This document shows, in pieces, positions 1 to 9,046 of a DNA stretch of 64,000 nucleotides; the first letter of the stretch is position 1; the number at the start of each line of letters is the position of its first letter. The notes beneath the pieces are model-generated. The model saw nothing but the letters and a program-made list of their open reading frames with translations. It was not told the DNA's origin and made no database searches. The translations under genes were made by a program, and so were the position numbers. This DNA comes from Rhodobacterales bacterium. Lineage in GTDB: Bacteria; Pseudomonadota; Alphaproteobacteria; Rhodobacterales; Rhodobacteraceae. The stretch is taken from assembly GCA_021155205.1 (NCBI GenBank), contig JAJNPS010000037.1, positions 1 through 64,000 on the forward strand, written 5' to 3'.

Positions 1-67
1 CTTCCTTGCCTGGAACCAAGGGCGCGATGGCCGCCCACTGCCTGTCCGTCAATGTCCGTCTGCTCAA
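1..67 (-). CDS. IS5-family transposase, N-terminus only
   Basis: The minus-strand frame starting at a TTG (67) reads LTDRQWAAIAPLVPGK within its first residues. This is the typical N-terminal signature of IS5-group transposases (DLTD-x-QW-x-x-I-x-PLLPG). A strong ribosome binding site, GGAGG, lies five bases upstream of the TTG, which supports the rare start codon. No stop occurs before the window edge. The DDE catalytic domain is not visible, so activity cannot be judged. Confidence 0.6.
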   Translation of the reverse strand, partial: MSRRTLTDRQWAAIAPLVPGKE

Positions 68-121
68 GATCGCCTCCGTTTTCGATCTTGAATCAGAACT
101 TAACTCAAAGCGGAATCCCTC
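1..121 (-). mobile_element. IS5-family insertion sequence, edge only
   Basis: A transposase start codon and upstream sequence lie just downstream of the RNase J stop, and the coding frame runs off the left edge. The probable element end is the GAGGGATTCCG stretch (minus strand) finishing near 121, 16 bases from the rnj stop codon. The other end, the target duplication and the full transposase lie outside the window, so the boundary at 121 is an estimate. Confidence 0.55.
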
Positions 122-136
122 AAATGCAGACGCCGC

Positions 137-1813
137 CTAGCCTTCGACCAGCCGGCTGATCACCACGGTCACCTCGGGCTTTTTCCCGATCTCTTCCATC
201 GCGACCTGTCGCACGACACGGCGCAGCGCCTCGTCCAGCTTTGTGTCGTCGGACAACAGCTTGCGGCCCGCCGCGCTGACGAACTCGTCCAGCTCCGCCT
301 CCATCATCTCGGCCAGGGGTTGCCCGCGCCTGCCTGTGACCGGCAGGCCCATCAGTTCGACCCAGGGCTCGCCCATCGGCTGTTCGCCGTCGTCGATGAT
401 CACCGTCACCAGCACATGCCCGCCCAGGGCCATGCGGATGCGGTCGCGGACCACGCCGTCGCGGGCGCCAATCAGCACCGTGCCGTCAAGGTAAGTCCGG
501 CCAGTGTCGATGCGTTCGACCACTTTGGGCACTTCGCCGGTGATGTCGATCATCATGCCGTTGGTGGCGACGATTGCCTCGATCCCGGCCTCGGTCGCCA
601 GACGCGCATGTTCGCGCAGATGCCGGTGTTCGCCATGCATCGGGATCAGCATGTCGGGCAACAAGAGGCGGTGGACATGTTCCAGGTCGGGGCGGTTGGC
701 GTGGCCGGACACGTGATATTTGCCGCCCGTATCATCGACGACATCGACGCCCATCTCGGAGAACCCGTTCACGATCTTCAGCACGTCGCGTTCGTTGCCC
801 GGAATGGTTTTCGACGAAAACAGGAACATGTCCCCCTCTTTCATCTCGATCCCGAGGTATTTTCCGCGCGCCAGTTGGGCCGATGCGGCCCGCCGTTCCC
901 CCTGGCTGCCCGTGACCAGCAGCATCAGGTTGCGGCGCGGCACTTCCAGCGCCTCTTCGGGCGTGATGGTGGGCGGGAAGTCTTTCAGGACGCCAGTGTC
1001 CTGCGCCACCTGGACCATGCGTTTCATCGCACGTCCCAATAGGCAGACCGACCGGTCCGCCTTGCGCCCGGCATCGGCCAGGGTCTTTACCCGCGCGACG
1101 TTGGAGGCGAACGTCGTTGCCACCACCATCCCCGACGACGACGCCACCAGTTCGGCAATATTGTCCTTCAGCGTGCTTTCGGACCGGCCCGGCAGGGGTG
1201 AAAACACGTTGGTGCTGTCGCACATCAGCGCCTTGATCGGCTTTTCCGCGGCGATTTCGGTAAACCGCGCATCGTCCCAGCCCTCGCCCACGATGGGGGT
1301 CTGGTCGATCTTGAAGTCGCCGGAATGCACGACCCGTCCTGCCGGGCAGTCGATGACAAGGGCGGCGGATTCCGGGATCGAGTGGCTGACAGGGACGAAC
1401 TGCACCGCGAACGGCCCCGCGGTAATCGTCTGGGGTCGCGCCTCGACCACGGTGATCGTGTCCGCTGGCAACCCTGCCTCGGCGCATTTCAGGCGGCCGA
1501 TTTCTGCTGTGAAACGACGCGCATAGACGAGTTTCTTCAGCTGCGGCCACAACAATGCCAGCGCGCCGATGTGATCCTCATGCGCATGGGTGATGAAGAT
1601 CGCCTCAAGCCGACTGGCGCGTTCCACCAGCCAGGCCATATCGGCCATGATCAGATCGACGCCGGGCGTGCTGTCCATGTCCGGGAACGTCACCCCCATG
1701 TCGACCAGGATCAGCCGCTCGCGATCCTTTGGCCCATAGCCGTAAACATAGGCGTTCATTCCGATTTCGCCCGCCCCCCCCAGGGGCAGGTAGATCAGCC
1801 GGTTCGTGTCCAT
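137..1813 (-). CDS. rnj: ribonuclease J
   Basis: A 558-residue metallo-beta-lactamase/beta-CASP RNase that would degrade and mature RNA in the cytoplasm using two zinc ions. The zinc motif THAHEDH is at residues 75-81, followed by the beta-CASP region and a C-terminal RNase J domain; the length is normal for the family. It is the last gene of the nuo-birA-coaX-rnj series and starts 43 bases after coaX. In alphaproteobacteria RNase J often lies downstream of birA and coaX, so this order is expected. An insertion sequence begins just after its stop codon. Confidence 0.93.
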   Translation of the reverse strand: MDTNRLIYLPLGGAGEIGMNAYVYGYGPKDRERLILVDMGVTFPDMDSTPGVDLIMADMAWLVERASRLEAIFITHAHEDHIGALALLWPQLKKLVYARRFTAEIGRLKCAEAGLPADTITVVEARPQTITAGPFAVQFVPVSHSIPESAALVIDCPAGRVVHSGDFKIDQTPIVGEGWDDARFTEIAAEKPIKALMCDSTNVFSPLPGRSESTLKDNIAELVASSSGMVVATTFASNVARVKTLADAGRKADRSVCLLGRAMKRMVQVAQDTGVLKDFPPTITPEEALEVPRRNLMLLVTGSQGERRAASAQLARGKYLGIEMKEGDMFLFSSKTIPGNERDVLKIVNGFSEMGVDVVDDTGGKYHVSGHANRPDLEHVHRLLLPDMLIPMHGEHRHLREHARLATEAGIEAIVATNGMMIDITGEVPKVVERIDTGRTYLDGTVLIGARDGVVRDRIRMALGGHVLVTVIIDDGEQPMGEPWVELMGLPVTGRRGQPLAEMMEAELDEFVSAAGRKLLSDDTKLDEALRRVVRQVAMEEIGKKPEVTVVISRLVEG

Positions 1814-1855
1814 CGGTCGTCCTTCGTCGCAATTGCGGGGTTCGCCCCCCGCGGG

Positions 1856-2620
1856 CTATGTGTTCAGGTCGTGGATCAGGACGAGACCATGCATGGTCAG
1901 ATCGTCCTCGACCTTGTCGAAAATCGTTGTTCCCTGGTCGAAGAGGGACGCAAGTCCCCCCGTGGCGATCACCTTCATCGCGCGCGCGCGTTCTTGCCGG
2001 ATGCGCGCCACCACCCCCTCGACCAGACCGACATAGCCCCAATACACACCCGACTGCATGCAGGCCACCGTATTCGTGCCGATCACGGATTGCGGTTTGG
2101 CGACGTCGATATGCGGCAGTGCGGCGGCAGCCATGTGCAGCGCCTCAAGGCTCAGGTTCACGCCGGGAGCAATGACGCCGCCGACATAGGCCCCGTCGTC
2201 ATCCACCACGTCAAAGGTCGTCGCGGTGCCGAAATCCACCACGATCAGACTGCCGCCATGCCGGTCATGCGCGCCGACGGTGTTCACAAGCCGGTCCGGT
2301 CCGACCGTGGTACCGGGATCGACGCGGGGCGGCACCGGCAGGCGGCAGTCAGGTTTGCCCACGACCAGCGGGCGGCAGCCGAAATAGCGATTGCACAGCA
2401 CCCGCAGGTTGAAGACGACACGCGGCACGGTGGAGGAAATGATCGCGGCAGTGACCTTTGCCTCGGTCTTGGTCAGCATCATCATCGACGACAGCCAGAC
2501 GTAGTATTCGTCTGCCGTGCGCCTGTGATCGGTTGCGATGCGCCATGTGGCCAAAAACCGCGACCCGTCCCAGATCGAGAACACGGTATTGGTATTGCCG
2601 CAGTCGATGGCCAAAAGCAT
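1856..2620 (-). CDS. coaX: type III pantothenate kinase
   Basis: A 254-residue kinase that phosphorylates pantothenate in the first step of coenzyme A synthesis. The N-terminal phosphate-binding motif DCGNTNT is at residues 6-12, and a second ASKHA-fold motif, DFGTATTFD, appears mid-protein. Both are typical of CoaX rather than of CoaA or PanK-II. It lies between birA and rnj on the same strand with short gaps, so it is probably cotranscribed with the end of the complex I operon. Confidence 0.93.
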   Translation of the reverse strand: MLLAIDCGNTNTVFSIWDGSRFLATWRIATDHRRTADEYYVWLSSMMMLTKTEAKVTAAIISSTVPRVVFNLRVLCNRYFGCRPLVVGKPDCRLPVPPRVDPGTTVGPDRLVNTVGAHDRHGGSLIVVDFGTATTFDVVDDDGAYVGGVIAPGVNLSLEALHMAAAALPHIDVAKPQSVIGTNTVACMQSGVYWGYVGLVEGVVARIRQERARAMKVIATGGLASLFDQGTTIFDKVEDDLTMHGLVLIHDLNT

Positions 2621-2685
2621 GGCTTTCTCCCAATAACTGTCCTTTCCTCCAAAATTTTTCGGCGAAAAATTCTGGATACCCGCCG

Positions 2686-3444
2686 TCAGAAAAACACGTC
2701 CGCCGCCGGGATCGCCAGCCGGCCGCGTGCGGTCGACAGCACAAGATTGCCCGCAGGATCAATGGTGTCAAAGGTGCCCTCATGCGTCTCGCGCATGGTG
2801 CGGGCGCGGATCAGGGTGCCAAGGCGGGCCGCATGGGCCAGCCATTCGACGCGCAGGGGGGTGAACCCGGCGGTTCGAAGCACACTTTCCCATCGCGCAA
2901 AGGCCGGGGCAAGGTGGTCAAGCAGCAGGCCCGGATCAAGGCGCAGGCCGGTTTCCGACAGCACCGTGACCGCTGGCAGCGCGCCCGGTTCCAGATCAGA
3001 GGCGGCGGGGGCCGCGATCAGGTTGACCCCGATCCCCACCGCCAGATGCGCGCTGCCATCGCGCTGGCCGTTGTTTTCCAAAAGAATGCCCGCGACCTTG
3101 GAGCCGTTCAGCAGGACATCGTTCGGCCATTTGAGGGTAAAGGCATCCGGCAGCCCGCTCAGCGCCACCAGCGCCTCGCGCAGGGCCAGCGCCGCCGCAA
3201 AGGACCGCAGGGCGATGACGGCAGGCGGTTCGGCCAGCCGCATCACCAGCGTGGCGTGGAAATTGCCGCGCGGCGAGGCCCAGGCACGGGCGCGCCTGCC
3301 CCGGCCCGCCGTCTGTGTCCCCGCCAGATACCAGGCGGGACCGATCAGGTTCGGCGCCTCGCGCAGGGCATGGGCATTGGTGCTGTCCACCGTCGGCAAC
3401 GCGTGGCGCGCCACCCCGGCGGGCCAGGCAGGCTTATCCGACAA
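2686..3444 (-). CDS. birA: biotin--[acetyl-CoA-carboxylase] ligase
   Basis: A 252-residue biotin protein ligase that attaches biotin to the carboxyl carrier protein. The GRGRRARAW adenylate-binding loop is near residue 50 and the KWPNDVL motif follows. There is no N-terminal helix-turn-helix, so it is a monofunctional ligase and not a repressor. The chosen start is TTG at 3444, overlapping the nuoN stop by 11 bases; a GTG at 3414 is the alternative. A birA at the end of the complex I operon matches Paracoccus and Rhodobacter gene order. Confidence 0.88.
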   Translation of the reverse strand: MSDKPAWPAGVARHALPTVDSTNAHALREAPNLIGPAWYLAGTQTAGRGRRARAWASPRGNFHATLVMRLAEPPAVIALRSFAAALALREALVALSGLPDAFTLKWPNDVLLNGSKVAGILLENNGQRDGSAHLAVGIGVNLIAAPAASDLEPGALPAVTVLSETGLRLDPGLLLDHLAPAFARWESVLRTAGFTPLRVEWLAHAARLGTLIRARTMRETHEGTFDTIDPAGNLVLSTARGRLAIPAADVFF

Positions 3445-4870
3445 GGGCTTCGGCGGCGGTTGCGGCCAGCGCCTCGATCCCGAACAGGTTCACGATGCCC
3501 GCCAGCATGATCACCGCCGACACCACCATCGCAACCCATTGCACCGGGGCCATGCGGCTGGTCACACCCGCACCCTCGGCCCCGAAATACATCAGGTACA
3601 CGATGCGCAGATAATAGTAGGCGCCGATGACCGAGGCGACGGCCCCCGCAATGGCAAGCCAGGTCATGTTGGCGTCAACTGCCGCCTGCAGGACGTAGAA
3701 CTTGCCGAAGAACCCCACCATCGGCGGCACGCCCGCCAGGCTGAAAAGCAGCACCAAGAGGGCCAGCGCCTTCATCGGTTCGGTTTTCGAGAACATGTTG
3801 AGGCTGGCGATGTCGGTCACGGGGCGCCCGTCACGCTCCATCGACAGGATGAAGGCAAACGTTCCCACGTTCATGGTAACGTAGATCGCCATGTAGACCA
3901 GCATCGCCTGCACACCGCCCACCGTGCCGGCGGCCAGCCCGATCAGCGCATAGCCCATATGGGCGATGGAGGAATAGGCCATCAGGCGTTTAAGGTCCTT
4001 TTGCCCGATCGCGGCCACCGCCCCAAGGAACATCGAGATCACCGACAGCGCCGCCAGCACCTGCCCCCAGTCGCCGGGGATCGCGCCGAACGCATCCCAG
4101 GTCAGCCGCGCGATCAGGGCCATGGCCGCGACCTTGGGGGCGGTGGCAAAGAACATCGTGATCGGCGTGGGCGAGCCTTCATAGACATCCGGCGTCCACA
4201 TATGGAACGGCGCGGCCGAGACCTTGAACGCAAGACCCGCCAGCATGAACACCAGGCCAAGCAGAAGGCCGATCCCGGCCTTTTCGCCCAAGGTCGACAG
4301 GATGCCCGAAAAGAGGGTCGTGCCCGCATAGCCATAGACCAGCGACGCGCCGTATAGCAGCAGGCCCGACGACAGCGCGCCAAGGACGAAATATTTCAGC
4401 CCCGCCTCGGAGGATTTTGCGCTGTCGCGCCGCAGGGATGCGACGACGTAGAGCGCCAGCGACTGCAGCTCCAGCCCCATATAGAGCGACATGAGGTCCC
4501 CGGCCGACACCATCATCATCATGCCCAGCACCGACAGCGCCACGAGGATCGGGTATTCAAACCGCAACAGATCGCGGCGCTGCATGTAGTCCTGCCCGAC
4601 CAGCAGCACCGCCGCCGCCGATACCAGGATCGTGATCTTGGCGAACCGCGAAAACGCATCGTCGATGAACATGGCCCCGAAGGCCGGGTTCGTGCCCTGC
4701 CCGTTCAGCCCGATCCAGATTGCCATTGCCACGAACAAACCCGCCGTGACCTGCAGGATCAGCCCGGCCACCTTGTCCTTGGTCGTGTAGGCGCCGAACA
4801 TAAGCGCGGCCATGGCAAAGACCGCCAGCACCATTTCCGGCAGGACGATGGAAAAATCGGTGGACAGCAT
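3434..4870 (-). CDS. nuoN: NADH-quinone oxidoreductase subunit N
   Basis: A 478-residue inner-membrane antiporter-like subunit of complex I, one of three that carry protons (with NuoL and NuoM). It is almost entirely hydrophobic and contains the family stretch LKRLMAYSSIAHMGYAL, which carries a conserved lysine in a membrane helix. It lies ten bases after nuoM and is the last structural nuo gene, overlapping birA. Confidence 0.96.
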   Translation of the reverse strand: MLSTDFSIVLPEMVLAVFAMAALMFGAYTTKDKVAGLILQVTAGLFVAMAIWIGLNGQGTNPAFGAMFIDDAFSRFAKITILVSAAAVLLVGQDYMQRRDLLRFEYPILVALSVLGMMMMVSAGDLMSLYMGLELQSLALYVVASLRRDSAKSSEAGLKYFVLGALSSGLLLYGASLVYGYAGTTLFSGILSTLGEKAGIGLLLGLVFMLAGLAFKVSAAPFHMWTPDVYEGSPTPITMFFATAPKVAAMALIARLTWDAFGAIPGDWGQVLAALSVISMFLGAVAAIGQKDLKRLMAYSSIAHMGYALIGLAAGTVGGVQAMLVYMAIYVTMNVGTFAFILSMERDGRPVTDIASLNMFSKTEPMKALALLVLLFSLAGVPPMVGFFGKFYVLQAAVDANMTWLAIAGAVASVIGAYYYLRIVYLMYFGAEGAGVTSRMAPVQWVAMVVSAVIMLAGIVNLFGIEALAATAAEALVG

Positions 4871-4879
4871 CAGCGTTCC

Positions 4880-6436
4880 TCAGTTCTGGGCCACGGCCTT
4901 ACCCGGTACGGGCAAGGCGGCGTGGTAGTCAGCCACAAGGGCGGCCACGGACGGGCCGATCTTGTCGGTCACAAGCGATGGGTAGACCCCAAGGATCAGC
5001 GTCATCGCGATCAAGGGGGCAAAGATCGCGCGCTCGCGGCCGGTCATGTCGGTGATGGATTTCAGCGCCTCTTTGACCAGCGCCCCGAACGCCACCCGCC
5101 GGTACAGCCACAGCGCATAGGCCGCCGACAGGATCACGCCCGAGGTCGCGACAACGGCGACCCAGGTGTTGACCTGAAAAATCCCCACCAGGGTCAGGAA
5201 TTCGCCGATGAACCCGGATGTCCCCGGCAGACCGACATTGGCCATGGTGAAGAACATGAACACCAGCGCATAGGCAGGCATCCGGTTCGCCAGACCGCCA
5301 TAGGCCGCGATCTCACGCGTGTGCATCCGGTCATAGATCACGCCGACCAGCAGGAACAAGGCACCGGAAATGAAGCCGTGGCTGATCATCTGGAAGATCG
5401 CGCCATCGACGCCCTGCTGGTTCACCGCGAAGATGCCCATGGTGACGTAACCCATATGCGCGACCGAGGAATAGGCAATCAGCTTTTTCATGTCGGTCTG
5501 CGCGAGCGCCACAAGGCTGGTGTACACGATCGCAATCGCCGACAGCCACAGGACCAGCGGCCCCATCACGTCCGATCCGACCGGGAACATCGGAATGCTG
5601 AACCGCAGGAACCCGTAACCGCCCATCTTCAAAAGGATCGCCGCCAGCACCACCGATCCGGCCGTCGGGGCCTGCACGTGCGCGTCAGGCAGCCAGGTAT
5701 GAACCGGCCACATCGGCATCTTGACGGCAAAGCTGGCAAAGAAGGCAAGGAACAGCATCGTCTGCAGCCCCCCCGTCACACTGATGCCAAGGACCGACAG
5801 CGGCGTTGAGTCAAAGGTGAACGCCAGCAGCGAGACCGTCCCCTCGGGACAGGCGCCGATGCAGGTGGTGCCCGCAGCGCGGTACATCGCGATCATCGCA
5901 ACCAGCATCAGGACCGACCCGAGGAAGGTGTAGAGAAAGAATTTGAACGCCGCGTAGATGCGCTCCTTGCCACCCCAGATGCCGATGATCAGGAACATCG
6001 GGATCAACCCGGCCTCGAAGAACAGGTAGAAGAGTACGAGGTCGAGAGCGACGAAGACACCAAGCATCAGCGTCTCCAGCACCAGAAACGCGATCATGTA
6101 TTCCTTGACCCGAACTTGCACATCCCAGCATGACCAGATCGTCAACGGCATCAGGAACGTCGTCAGCAGCACGAACAGCACCGAAATGCCGTCGATGCCC
6201 ATCCGGTAGGACAGGCCCAGGATCCAGGTCCGCTCCTCGACCAGCTGGAACCCGGTATTGGCGGGGTCGAACTCCGCCAGGATGAACAGCGACATGATGA
6301 AGGTCGCGGTGGTGGCAAACAGCGCCAGCCGCTTGGCGTTCAGGCGCGACGCCGCATCGTCACCGCGCAGGAACAAGGCCAGCACCGCCGCCGCCACCAG
6401 CGGCAGGAACGTGATCATCGAGAGAAGATTGCCCAT
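4880..6436 (-). CDS. nuoM: NADH-quinone oxidoreductase subunit M
   Basis: A 518-residue proton-pumping membrane subunit of complex I. The antiporter motifs include MKKLIAYSSVAHMGYV and the upstream MPMWPVHTWLPDAHVQAPT, both diagnostic of NuoM/ND4. It is separated from nuoL and nuoN by about ten bases each, consistent with one transcript. The length is normal and no disruption is seen. Confidence 0.97.
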   Translation of the reverse strand: MGNLLSMITFLPLVAAAVLALFLRGDDAASRLNAKRLALFATTATFIMSLFILAEFDPANTGFQLVEERTWILGLSYRMGIDGISVLFVLLTTFLMPLTIWSCWDVQVRVKEYMIAFLVLETLMLGVFVALDLVLFYLFFEAGLIPMFLIIGIWGGKERIYAAFKFFLYTFLGSVLMLVAMIAMYRAAGTTCIGACPEGTVSLLAFTFDSTPLSVLGISVTGGLQTMLFLAFFASFAVKMPMWPVHTWLPDAHVQAPTAGSVVLAAILLKMGGYGFLRFSIPMFPVGSDVMGPLVLWLSAIAIVYTSLVALAQTDMKKLIAYSSVAHMGYVTMGIFAVNQQGVDGAIFQMISHGFISGALFLLVGVIYDRMHTREIAAYGGLANRMPAYALVFMFFTMANVGLPGTSGFIGEFLTLVGIFQVNTWVAVVATSGVILSAAYALWLYRRVAFGALVKEALKSITDMTGRERAIFAPLIAMTLILGVYPSLVTDKIGPSVAALVADYHAALPVPGKAVAQN

Positions 6437-6445
6437 GATCCGTCC

Positions 6446-8680
6446 CTAATTCGCAACAAACAGCGTCATCCAGGTCACGAGGAGAACGATCCCCAAGACC
6501 ATCGCGAATGCGTAGTGAAAGATGTAGCCCGACTGCGCCCGACCGGCCAGGCGGGTAAAGAACGGGATGATCCCCATCGCCACGCCATTGATCGAGCCGT
6601 CGATCACATCGCCGTCGCCGCGTTTCCACAGCATCTCGCCAAGCCAGCGGGCGGGGCGGACGATGAGGAAATCATAGATTTCGTCAAAGTACCACTTGTT
6701 CAGCAGGAACTGGTACAGATGCCGCTGCTGGGTGGCCAGACGAACCGGCAGACTGGTGTCGCGGATGTAGAACATCCAGGCCGTGAACAGCCCGATCAGC
6801 ATCGCGATGAATGGCGACAGCTTGACCCACTTTGGCACTTCATGGGCTTTTTCAATCACCAGGTTGTCGGCGCGGATGTAGATCGCGCCCTTGGGGGCCG
6901 TGCCGGTGACGGTGACAGCGCCGGTGGCAAGGACGGCAGCGGCGGCGCCGGCGGCCGGTGCTTCGGCGGCGGGGGCTGCTTCGGTCTTGGCCGCCGCTCT
7001 ATCTGCGGCGGGGGCGGTTTCGGTGGCCGCAGTCATGCCCTCGGCAGGGACCGCTTCGGTCGTCGCCACCGGCTCACCCTGCGCCTCGGCCCCGCCAGAG
7101 GCCTCGCCCGTGGTGGCATGCGCGGCACCCGGCTCCATGCCGAACCAGGCGCGAAGCTTGTCGACCTCGCCGAAGAACACGCTGTACCAGACCATCCCCG
7201 AGAACGTCGCCCCCAGTGACAGCACGCCAAGCGGCACCAGCATGGTCATCGGGCTTTCATGGGGTTCATGCCTGTGGTCGTCGTGACCATGCCCGTGATG
7301 GCCATGCGCCGGCGCGCGGCTTTCACCATAGAACGTCATGAACATCAGCCGCCACGAATAAAAGCTGCTGAAAATTGTCGCAACCAGCAAGAGCCCGAAA
7401 GCGTAGGACGACCCGACAAAAGCGGTCTCGATCACCGCGTCCTTCGACAGAAATCCGGCAAAGCCATAGCTGGTCAGCGGAATGCCGACGCCGGTGGCGG
7501 CCAGCGTGCCGATCATCATCGCCCAGAATGTCAGCGGGATCTTTTTGCGCAGGCCCCCATAGTTGCGCATGTCCTGTTCGTGATGCGTCGCGGTGATCAC
7601 CGAGCCTGCGCCGAGAAACAGCATCGCCTTGAAGAAGGCGTGGGTGAAAAGGTGGAACATCGCCACCGAATAGGCCCCCACCCCCGCCGCCACGAACATG
7701 TAGCCCAGATGCGAACAGGTCGAATAGGCGATCACGCGCTTGATGTCATTCTGCACCAGCGCGACCGACGCCGCAAAGAACGCCGTCGAAGCCCCCACCA
7801 CCACGATCATCGTCTTGGCCTCGGGCGCGTATTCGTACAAGGGCGACATCCGGCAGACCAGGAACACGCCCGCCGTCACCATCGTCGCCGCGTGGATCAG
7901 GGCGGAGACCGGCGTCGGCCCCTCCATCGCGTCGGGCAACCATGTGTGCAGGAACAACTGCGCCGATTTGCCCATCGCGCCGATGAACAGCAGCACACCG
8001 ACCAGATTGGCGGCATTCCAGTCCGTCCAGAGGAAGCTGACATTCGTCTCCGCCAGCACCGGGGCAGCGGCGAACACATCATCAAGGCGCACCGAGTCCA
8101 CCAGGAAGAAAAGCGCGAAAATCCCGAGCGCAAAGCCGAAGTCGCCCACCCGGTTGACGACGAACGCCTTGATGGCGGCGGCGTTCGCGGACGGCTTGCG
8201 GTAGTAGAATCCGATCAAGAGGTAGGACGCGACCCCGACCCCTTCCCAGCCAAAGAACATCTGCACCAGGTTGTCGGACGTCACCAGCATCAGCATGGCA
8301 AAGGTAAAGAACGACAGGTAGGCAAAGAACCGGGCGCGGTAGGGTTCGTCATCCCCCCAGTTCTCGTCATGCGCCATGTAGCCGAAGGAATAGAGGTGGA
8401 CGAGCGCCGAGACGGTGTTGATCACCACCAGCATGATCGCCGTCAGCCGGTCCAGCCGGATCGCCCATTCGATGCCGAGCGACCCGCTTTCGATCCACCG
8501 CATCAGCACGATCTGTTCCCGCACGGGTTCCAGCGTCAGGAAGATGTACCAAGACAAGATCGCTGCCAGAAACAACAGCGCCGTCGCGATGACCTGACCG
8601 GCGCGCTCGCCGATCAGCCGCCAGCCGAACCCGCAGATCAGCGCCCCGATCAGCGGGGCAAAAAGGATGATCGTCGCCAT
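6446..8680 (-). CDS. nuoL: NADH-quinone oxidoreductase subunit L with long insert
   Basis: The distal proton-pumping subunit of complex I, 744 residues and therefore long for the family (about 610-700). Core motifs are intact, for example the IKRVIAYSTCSHLGYMF region and FLHTWLPDAMEGPTPVSALI. A His-rich loop (HGHHGHGHDDHRH) lies near residue 463. An approximately 80-residue Ala/Thr/Glu/Pro-rich stretch lies at residues 517-596 (DNA 6893-7130), before the C-terminal lateral-helix region that resumes at IYIRADNLVIEKAHEVP. The His-rich loop is known in alphaproteobacterial NuoL; the Ala-rich stretch looks like an added linker. Confidence 0.96.
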   Translation of the reverse strand: MATIILFAPLIGALICGFGWRLIGERAGQVIATALLFLAAILSWYIFLTLEPVREQIVLMRWIESGSLGIEWAIRLDRLTAIMLVVINTVSALVHLYSFGYMAHDENWGDDEPYRARFFAYLSFFTFAMLMLVTSDNLVQMFFGWEGVGVASYLLIGFYYRKPSANAAAIKAFVVNRVGDFGFALGIFALFFLVDSVRLDDVFAAAPVLAETNVSFLWTDWNAANLVGVLLFIGAMGKSAQLFLHTWLPDAMEGPTPVSALIHAATMVTAGVFLVCRMSPLYEYAPEAKTMIVVVGASTAFFAASVALVQNDIKRVIAYSTCSHLGYMFVAAGVGAYSVAMFHLFTHAFFKAMLFLGAGSVITATHHEQDMRNYGGLRKKIPLTFWAMMIGTLAATGVGIPLTSYGFAGFLSKDAVIETAFVGSSYAFGLLLVATIFSSFYSWRLMFMTFYGESRAPAHGHHGHGHDDHRHEPHESPMTMLVPLGVLSLGATFSGMVWYSVFFGEVDKLRAWFGMEPGAAHATTGEASGGAEAQGEPVATTEAVPAEGMTAATETAPAADRAAAKTEAAPAAEAPAAGAAAAVLATGAVTVTGTAPKGAIYIRADNLVIEKAHEVPKWVKLSPFIAMLIGLFTAWMFYIRDTSLPVRLATQQRHLYQFLLNKWYFDEIYDFLIVRPARWLGEMLWKRGDGDVIDGSINGVAMGIIPFFTRLAGRAQSGYIFHYAFAMVLGIVLLVTWMTLFVAN

Positions 8681-8684
8681 CGGG

Positions 8685-8990
8685 TCAGCCCTTCATCACG
8701 TTGACGTCTTCGACGTCGATCGTCCCGCGGTTGCGGAAGAATACCACCAGGATCGCCAGACCAATCGCGGCCTCGGCCGCAGCCACGGTGAGGACGAACA
8801 TGGTGAAGACCTGGCCCACGAGATCGCCCGAGAACGAGGAAAACGCCACGAGGTTGATGTTGACCGCCAGCAGCATCAGTTCGATCGACATCAGGATGAC
8901 GATCACGTTCTTGCGGTTGAGGAAGATGCCAAAGATGCCGATGACGAACAAAGCCGCCGCGACGCTGAGGTAATGTTCCAGTCCGATCAT
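8685..8990 (-). CDS. nuoK: NADH-quinone oxidoreductase subunit K
   Basis: A 101-residue, three-helix membrane subunit of complex I. The start is the ATG at 8990, giving MIGLEHYLSVAAALF, which matches family N-termini. Two membrane glutamates conserved in the family are recognisable around SIELMLLAVNI and TVAAAEAAIGLAI. It ends four bases before the nuoL start. Confidence 0.96.
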   Translation of the reverse strand: MIGLEHYLSVAAALFVIGIFGIFLNRKNVIVILMSIELMLLAVNINLVAFSSFSGDLVGQVFTMFVLTVAAAEAAIGLAILVVFFRNRGTIDVEDVNVMKG

Positions 8991-9046
8991 CGTTCGTCCC
9001 TCATAGGCGGTTGTGCCCGTTTGTTTTCGTCGCGGATCGCTCCGCC

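Noticed and set aside
3..140. Plus-strand open frame from the left edge to 140
   Set aside because: It is antisense to the IS5 transposase start and the rnj stop; the minus-strand reading gives a recognisable transposase N-terminus, the plus-strand one nothing.
1325..4357. Very long plus-strand open frame (about 1010 codons) opposite rnj, coaX, birA and nuoN
   Set aside because: It is antisense to four well-supported genes, its residue mix is Arg/His/Gln-rich as expected for the shadow of a GC-rich coding strand, and it has no family motif.
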